In this document: piece after piece, positions 59,706 to 64,000 of the stretch
How the letters are laid out: every line of letters begins with the position of its first letter
Numbering within the stretch: the stretch's first letter is position 1
NCBI GenBank assembly: GCA_900766585.1
Contig: CAAFVV010000053.1
Span: 29,221-93,220 of the forward strand
Direction of reading: 5' to 3'
DNA from: Clostridia bacterium
GTDB taxonomy: Bacteria; Bacillota; Clostridia; Oscillospirales; Acutalibacteraceae
DNA: 64,000 bases
The notes under the pieces: generated by a model
What the model was told of the DNA's origin: nothing
The model's database searches: none
Seen by the model: the letters and a program-made list of their open reading frames with translations, nothing else
Program-made: the position numbers and the translations under genes

Positions 59706-62609
59706 TCAGCCCTCGCCGCGCAGCGAGCGGCGGTTGGTCAGTGTGCCGCCGCAGCTATCCAGTCCGTTTTTGCCGCCCACGACGCAGACGGCGGATACCT
59801 CCGCCATGCGCCGCAGCAGTGCGCACAGACCGGTCAGCTCCTCCCGCGTCACGGACAGGATCTCACGGCGCAGACGGCAGCGGTCCTCCTGCGTTTTGCC
59901 GGTCAGATGCATCATTGCCGCCGACAGACCGCGCATGTGCGGGGACAGCAGCGGATCGGTGTCCGCCACCGCGCCGATGATATAGGGCGTCAGATCGTCC
60001 TCACCGGCACAGAAGCTCTCCAGATACTCCGCCGCATGGGTATAGGCGGCAAGCGAGCGGTCGGGATGGGGATCGCGGTAGGAATACATGGCAACCATGC
60101 CGTTCGGGCGCGCAATAAAGCCGGTGCCGTAGGCGCCGCCCTTGACGCGGACGGTATTCCACAGGTAGTCGAGCGACAGCAGCTTGGCGGCGACGCGCAG
60201 CGTGCCGCTGTAGTGTCCGCCGAGCGTGTCGAGATGCGCCGCCTCAACGGCATAGGCGACCTCAGACGGAATCAGGATGCCCTCCCGCATTGGCGGCAGC
60301 GGCGCAATCGCGTTCGGCGGCACCGCCTGACCGGACATCGGCACCGTGGCAGTCAGCGCGCGGCAGAACGCCTCGTCCCGCGTGCCCGTGACGCTGAGCG
60401 TCAGCCGCTCACGCGTGAACAGCCGCTTGCAGAGGGCGGACAGCGCCGCGAACAGATCCTCTTTCTTTTCGTCAAACTGCTCCTCTGTCCGGCGGATCCA
60501 CAGGCAGTTTTCAAAGCCGTCGATATATTCCGTCAGCACGCCCTCCGCCGAGCAGGCGGCAGACGCGCGGGTGATGGCAAAACGGTGGCCGCCCGCGGTG
60601 AGTGCTTCCTCGTCGTCGAGCTTGCGCTGACGCAGAAGCTGCCGCAAAAGCTCGGCATCGTCGAGCTGCGAGGTGCCGAGGATCTCGCCGATCAGCGAGA
60701 CCGCCTCCGCCTTTTTGCTCTCAAGCAGGCTCGCGCCGACCGTCACATACGGCACGGCGTCATGGGCGCTGCCGCGGCGGGTGAGCGCCGTCATGCTGAC
60801 GCTCAGATCGCCCAGATGAGTGCGGATCGCGTTTTGCAGGGAAAGGCGGCTGTGGCGCGCGGTCGCCGCGCTGCCGAGCACGTCGCACAGGAAGGAGGCA
60901 AGGCTCAATTCCTCTTCCGAAAGCCCTGCCGCCGAGAAATACAGCTCCGCATAGGCGATGCCGTCGGTCTCCGTCTCGTGCAGCAGCACCTCGCAGCCGC
61001 CGATATGGACGACCTCGAGCGGCAGCGTCTCGGGCTGCGGCTCCACGTCCGCGGGCGTCAGCCGCGGCAGCGTCGCCAGCTGCTCGGGCGTATCCGGCAT
61101 CTCCTGCGCCGCCAAAAGCGCCGCCTCCTGCCGCATCAGCTCCTCGCGCTGCGCCTGTGTCCAGTCAGCAGAGGCAGCCGCCAGACGGGCGCACTCCTGC
61201 CGGTGTTTTTCCTCGCCCAGCGCGGGATCGGGCACGAGCCGCACAACGGCGCAGTGGGGATTTTCCAAAAACAGAGAGGTCAGCAGCTCCTCAAAATACC
61301 GGCTGTCCAGCTTTTTGCGCAGCGAGACAAACACCTCGTCGCAGCAGAGGTTCTGCGCGGGATCGCCGCCGTAGAGCCAGCTTTCCATCGCGGACATGGC
61401 AAAGACCAGTCCGGGAGGATAGGAGCCGAAATCGCGGGCGCGCGCCTTAAATTCCAGCGAATTGAGCGACGCGGTGAGCTGCTCGCGGTCGATGCCGTCT
61501 TTGGCGAGCTTTTGCAGGGTGTTCTGCACGATATCCCGCACCGCCTGCTCGTTTTCGGCGCGGAGGTTGCGGATCTGCAGCACCGCCAGGGGCTGCAGCG
61601 TGCCGTCGTCCGACTGGAGCGCCACATCCTCCGCAAGCCCCGCCGACAGCACCGCTTTTTTCAGCGGCGCTTCGTTGGAGCCGCAGAGCACATCCGCCAG
61701 AATGGCGGTCGCAAGCAGCCGTTCGCGGTCGGAATATTTGCCGCAGATATAGCCGTAGCAGAGCCGCAGCTGTCCCTCGGGATCGGCATCCGGCGTAATC
61801 TCATACGAAACGGTGCTCTCGCCCTTGACGGGCGTCTGGAACGGCAGAACGGGGATGTCCTTTTTATCGGTATAGGGGCGCAGATAGCTGTCGAGCAGCG
61901 AAAGCGTGTCGTCGAGCGGCACGGCGCCGTCTAAGAAGATGCGCGCGTTGGAGGGATGATAGTAGGTGCTGTGCTGCGCCAAAAACTTCTCATAGGTCAG
62001 CTCCGGGATATGCACGGGGTCGCCGCCCGAGGAATAGCCGTAGCCGGTGTCGGGGAACAGGATGCGATTGAGCGCATGATACGCCAGCGTATCCGCGTCG
62101 GCATAGGCGCCCTTCATCTCATTGAACACGACGCCGTTGTACATCGGCTCGCCGTTTTCGTCAAAGGCATAGTGCCAGCCCTCCTGCCGGAAGATCTCCG
62201 GCTTGCGGGTGATGGCGGGATGCAGCACGGCATCCATATACACATCGGTCAGATTCAGAAAATCGCGGTCGCTGCGGCTCGACACCGGATACATCGTCTT
62301 ATCCGGAAAGGTGAACGCATTTAAAAATGTCTGCAGGGAGCCCTTGAGAAGCTCGACAAACGGCTCCTTTGTCGGGAACTTGTCCGACCCGCACAGCACC
62401 GAATGCTCCAGAATGTGAAACACGCCGGTGTCGTCCTCGGGGATGGTTTTAAACGCCACGGCAAAGGTCTTGTTGTTGTCCTCCCGCTCCAGCCACACGA
62501 GCTGTGCGCCGTTTTGGGCATATACCATCTCCCACAGCGTCGCGTGAAGCTCGGCAAGCTCCCGCTTCGCCGTCACGGTAAACCCGTGGATCTTATCCTG
62601 CACGTTCAT
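59706..62609 (-). CDS. M16C metallopeptidase, presequence protease (PreP)-like
   Basis: The 967-residue protein has the inverted zinc motif HxxEH (GVFHILEHSVLCGSDKF; H65, E68, H69) and the distal Glu in FNEMKGAYADADT (about residue 164). The length and four-domain architecture fit the M16C group (Cym1/PreP, bacterial homologues), which degrades peptides. It lacks a signal peptide. I start it at the ATG at 62609, with AAAGGTG upstream, rather than the GTG at 62621. It lies 47 bases downstream of the lipoprotein gene on the same strand. Confidence 0.94.
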   Translation of the reverse strand: MNVQDKIHGFTVTAKRELAELHATLWEMVYAQNGAQLVWLEREDNNKTFAVAFKTIPEDDTGVFHILEHSVLCGSDKFPTKEPFVELLKGSLQTFLNAFTFPDKTMYPVSSRSDRDFLNLTDVYMDAVLHPAITRKPEIFRQEGWHYAFDENGEPMYNGVVFNEMKGAYADADTLAYHALNRILFPDTGYGYSSGGDPVHIPELTYEKFLAQHSTYYHPSNARIFLDGAVPLDDTLSLLDSYLRPYTDKKDIPVLPFQTPVKGESTVSYEITPDADPEGQLRLCYGYICGKYSDRERLLATAILADVLCGSNEAPLKKAVLSAGLAEDVALQSDDGTLQPLAVLQIRNLRAENEQAVRDIVQNTLQKLAKDGIDREQLTASLNSLEFKARARDFGSYPPGLVFAMSAMESWLYGGDPAQNLCCDEVFVSLRKKLDSRYFEELLTSLFLENPHCAVVRLVPDPALGEEKHRQECARLAAASADWTQAQREELMRQEAALLAAQEMPDTPEQLATLPRLTPADVEPQPETLPLEVVHIGGCEVLLHETETDGIAYAELYFSAAGLSEEELSLASFLCDVLGSAATARHSRLSLQNAIRTHLGDLSVSMTALTRRGSAHDAVPYVTVGASLLESKKAEAVSLIGEILGTSQLDDAELLRQLLRQRKLDDEEALTAGGHRFAITRASAACSAEGVLTEYIDGFENCLWIRRTEEQFDEKKEDLFAALSALCKRLFTRERLTLSVTGTRDEAFCRALTATVPMSGQAVPPNAIAPLPPMREGILIPSEVAYAVEAAHLDTLGGHYSGTLRVAAKLLSLDYLWNTVRVKGGAYGTGFIARPNGMVAMYSYRDPHPDRSLAAYTHAAEYLESFCAGEDDLTPYIIGAVADTDPLLSPHMRGLSAAMMHLTGKTQEDRCRLRREILSVTREELTGLCALLRRMAEVSAVCVVGGKNGLDSCGGTLTNRRSLRGEG

Positions 62610-62656
62610 CCCGTTTTCCACACCTTTCCGCCAACAAACCCCGTCGGCTGTCGAAT

Positions 62657-63175
62657 TTATGCGGCATTTGCCACAGATAAAAGCCGCTCACCGATCAGAG
62701 CGGCAAAATGCCGCTCCGCGATCAGCCGCTCGCTTGCCCCCGCTTCGGTATCCATGTTTACCGTCAGGATATACGCCCCGAAAAAGGCGGCCAGCGTGAC
62801 GGTCTCGCGGTCGAAATATGCCGCGTCGCCCAGATTCGGCGCCGCTTCCCATCCGGCGCAGCTGTCTAAAGCGTAGCGCCGCAGCTCCTCGGAGGGACGC
62901 TGCACATGCACGTCCAGCGTCACGGTATAGGCGTCGTCGGAAAAGCGCACCGCCGCACCGTCGTCATAAACAAGCGGCTCGGCAAGCGCAGACAGCCTGC
63001 AGCCCAGCCCGCCGGCGATCTCCTCCGCCGTCAGCAGAGTAGCGAGATTGACCCCCGGCAGCGCCGCATAGGATTCCGCCGCCGACACCGGGTCGTCGGA
63101 AGACGGCTTTTCGGCGCAGCCCGCTGCCGTCAGCAGGCAGCACAGCGCCGCCGCGGCACTGAGTAGACGTTTCAC
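62657..63175 (-). CDS. Hypothetical lipoprotein
   Basis: Starting at the GTG at 63175 (after GGGAGG) the 172-residue product has a lipoprotein signal peptide (KRLLSAAAALCCLLTAAGC, Cys20) and a domain with VNLATLLTAEEIAGGLGCRL and TVTLDVHVQRPSEELRRYAL, giving a mixed alpha/beta outline. No family recognised. It probably shares its promoter with the downstream M16 peptidase. Confidence 0.75.
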   Translation of the reverse strand: MKRLLSAAAALCCLLTAAGCAEKPSSDDPVSAAESYAALPGVNLATLLTAEEIAGGLGCRLSALAEPLVYDDGAAVRFSDDAYTVTLDVHVQRPSEELRRYALDSCAGWEAAPNLGDAAYFDRETVTLAAFFGAYILTVNMDTEAGASERLIAERHFAALIGERLLSVANAA

Positions 63176-63199
63176 AGGCGTTCCTCCCTTTTTTTGAGA

Positions 63200-63228
63200 A
63201 GTATACCACATTCTGCGCCCGACTGCAA
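63200..63228 (-). promoter_or_regulatory. Promoter of the lipoprotein-peptidase unit
   Basis: On the minus strand TTGCAG (63228-63223) and TATACT (63205-63200) are spaced by 17 bases, with TGG before the -10. Confidence 0.75.
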
Positions 63229-63252
63229 CCGGCTTTTCTTTTGAAAAAGCGG

Positions 63253-63281
63253 TTTTCTTTTTGCGGAAAATGTGCTACAAT
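63253..63281 (+). promoter_or_regulatory. Promoter of the DUF4364-like gene
   Basis: A TACAAT with a TGC extension at 63276-63281 is preceded at 17 bases by TTTTCT, a weak -35. The extended -10 may compensate. Confidence 0.6.
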
Positions 63282-63314
63282 AGAAAGGAACAGGGAAGGA
63301 GGCGCTTTCGCCCT

Positions 63315-63875
63315 ATGCAGGATACGTTTTCCGCCGGGGTCCGGCTCGGCGGACTGTATACGCTGACCGAGATCAAATCGCTGATCGGCTATATGCTCTA
63401 CACCGTTGACGAGCCGATTCCGCGTCAGATGGTGCTCGATATTCTGACCGGCAACGGCACCGCGAATTATTTCGACTGCTGCGCCGCTTTGGACGAGCTG
63501 GAGCGCGCGGGCAATTTCACCGAGGACGAAAACGGGCTGACGCTGACCGATATCGGGCGGCAGGTCGCAAAAGAGCTTGGCGAGCGGGTGCGCTACGGCC
63601 TGCGCAGCGAAGCGGTGCGCGCCGCGCTGCGGCTGCTGGCCCGCCGCCGGCGGGAGCGCGAGAACAGCGTGCGGATCGAGCCGCTTTCCCGCGGCTGCGC
63701 CGTCACCTGCATCACCGACGAGGGGGATGCCCCCTTCTTTTCGCTGACGCTGCGCGTGGCCGACACCGCGCAGGCGGAGCTGATCCGCGACCGGTTTTTG
63801 GACGATCCCGTGCGGCTGTATCAGCTCGTGATGGATGAGCTGACAAAGCCGCCGCAGCCGGAGCCGGAGGAGTGA
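63315..63875 (+). CDS. DUF4364-like winged-helix protein
   Basis: From the ATG at 63315 (after GGGAAGGAGG) the product has 186 residues. It contains LYTLTEIKSLIGYMLYTVDE and ANYFDCCAALDELERAGNFT, which read like a DUF4364/winged-helix N-terminal domain, then a beta-rich half (PFFSLTLRVADTAQAELIRD). These proteins are thought to be DNA-binding, but no target is known. Confidence 0.65.
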   Translation: MQDTFSAGVRLGGLYTLTEIKSLIGYMLYTVDEPIPRQMVLDILTGNGTANYFDCCAALDELERAGNFTEDENGLTLTDIGRQVAKELGERVRYGLRSEAVRAALRLLARRRRERENSVRIEPLSRGCAVTCITDEGDAPFFSLTLRVADTAQAELIRDRFLDDPVRLYQLVMDELTKPPQPEPEE

Positions 63876-63885
63876 CCGTTTGTCG

Positions 63886-63923
63886 AAAAGAGCCGGTCCC
63901 TGTGTGCAGGGGCCGGCTCTTTT
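63886..63923. terminator. Terminator after the DUF4364-like gene
   Basis: The stem AAAAGAGCCGGTCCCTG pairs with CAGGGGCCGGCTCTTTT (one G-T pair) around TGTG, 10 bases after the stop. Confidence 0.88.
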
Positions 63924-63937
63924 CAGCCTGTCAAAGA

Positions 63938-63968
63938 ACCCATGCTTTCAAGGAGCGAGAGCATGGGT
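63938..63968 (+). terminator. Second hairpin at the window end
   Basis: ACCCATGCT pairs with AGCATGGGT around a 13-base loop whose ends (TTC/GAG) can extend the stem; TTTCTTCG follows. It may be a second terminator or the start of an unseen element beyond the window. Nothing else is visible in 63969-64000. Confidence 0.6.
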
Positions 63969-64000
63969 TTTCTTCGAAAATTGGGGAAACAGGGAGAAAA

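Noticed and set aside
59649..61934. A 761-codon plus-strand frame opposite the M16 peptidase
   Set aside because: It is antisense to a conserved metallopeptidase and has no domain or ribosome site.

Overview
The window looks like a chromosomal segment of a GC-rich, low-oxygen Firmicute, most plausibly a clostridium of the Oscillospiraceae/Ruminococcaceae type. The evidence is a Gram-positive style S10-spc-alpha ribosomal block with zinc-binding S14, S4, L24 and adenylate kinase, a KOW-domain gene between map and infA, strong AGGAGG-type ribosome binding sites, canonical TTGACA/TATAAT promoters, a RecD2-ComF-MreB-like cluster and many lipoproteins. This taxonomic reading is inference from gene content; no database search was possible.

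Layout. (1) 1-15539: an uninterrupted plus-strand ribosomal super-operon from the tail of rpsJ to rplQ, with secY, adk, map, infA and rpoA, ending in a strong intrinsic terminator. (2) 15611-23641: central metabolism. Glutamine-dependent NAD synthetase, fumarase and malic enzyme lie on the plus strand. They face a minus-strand pair, citrate synthase followed 32 bases later by a six-zinc-ribbon protein with a Vsr/PD-(D/E)XK-like nuclease core. (3) 23850-25617: two tandem related lipoproteins. (4) 25637-32414: a complete F1Fo ATP synthase operon (atpI-B-E-F-H-A-G-D-C) on the minus strand. Its c subunit carries two carboxylates (a Na+-type motif) and its epsilon subunit lacks the C-terminal helical domain. 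(5) 32455-38705: a MORN-repeat protein, a TetR regulator facing a decayed operon that keeps its promoter and operator, a LicD-family protein and a birA-bioY biotin pair. (6) 38839-45398: a long minus-strand cluster (DUF2238-like membrane protein, AI-2E/YtvI-like transporter, small membrane protein, RecD2, ComF-like phosphoribosyltransferase, divergent MreB). (7) 45453-55172: two small exported proteins, then a tightly packed plus-strand cluster of seven genes (Fe-S old-yellow-enzyme homologue, SDR, fumarate-reductase-like flavoprotein, sugar isomerase/epimerase, 2-hydroxyacid dehydrogenase, AraC regulator, intracellular PL8-type polysaccharide lyase). (8) 55266-64000: a membrane protein, metG-tatD, a DUF1292 protein, a probable 6S RNA, an M16C metallopeptidase with an upstream lipoprotein, and a DUF4364-like winged-helix protein.

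How it fits together: the ribosomal block and 6S RNA serve growth. The fumarase, malic enzyme, citrate synthase and NAD synthetase genes suggest a partial carboxylate metabolism with NAD supply. The ATP synthase may be Na+-coupled. The most novel-looking items are the zinc-ribbon/nuclease protein behind citrate synthase, the flavoenzyme/PL8 cluster, and the eroded TetR-controlled locus.
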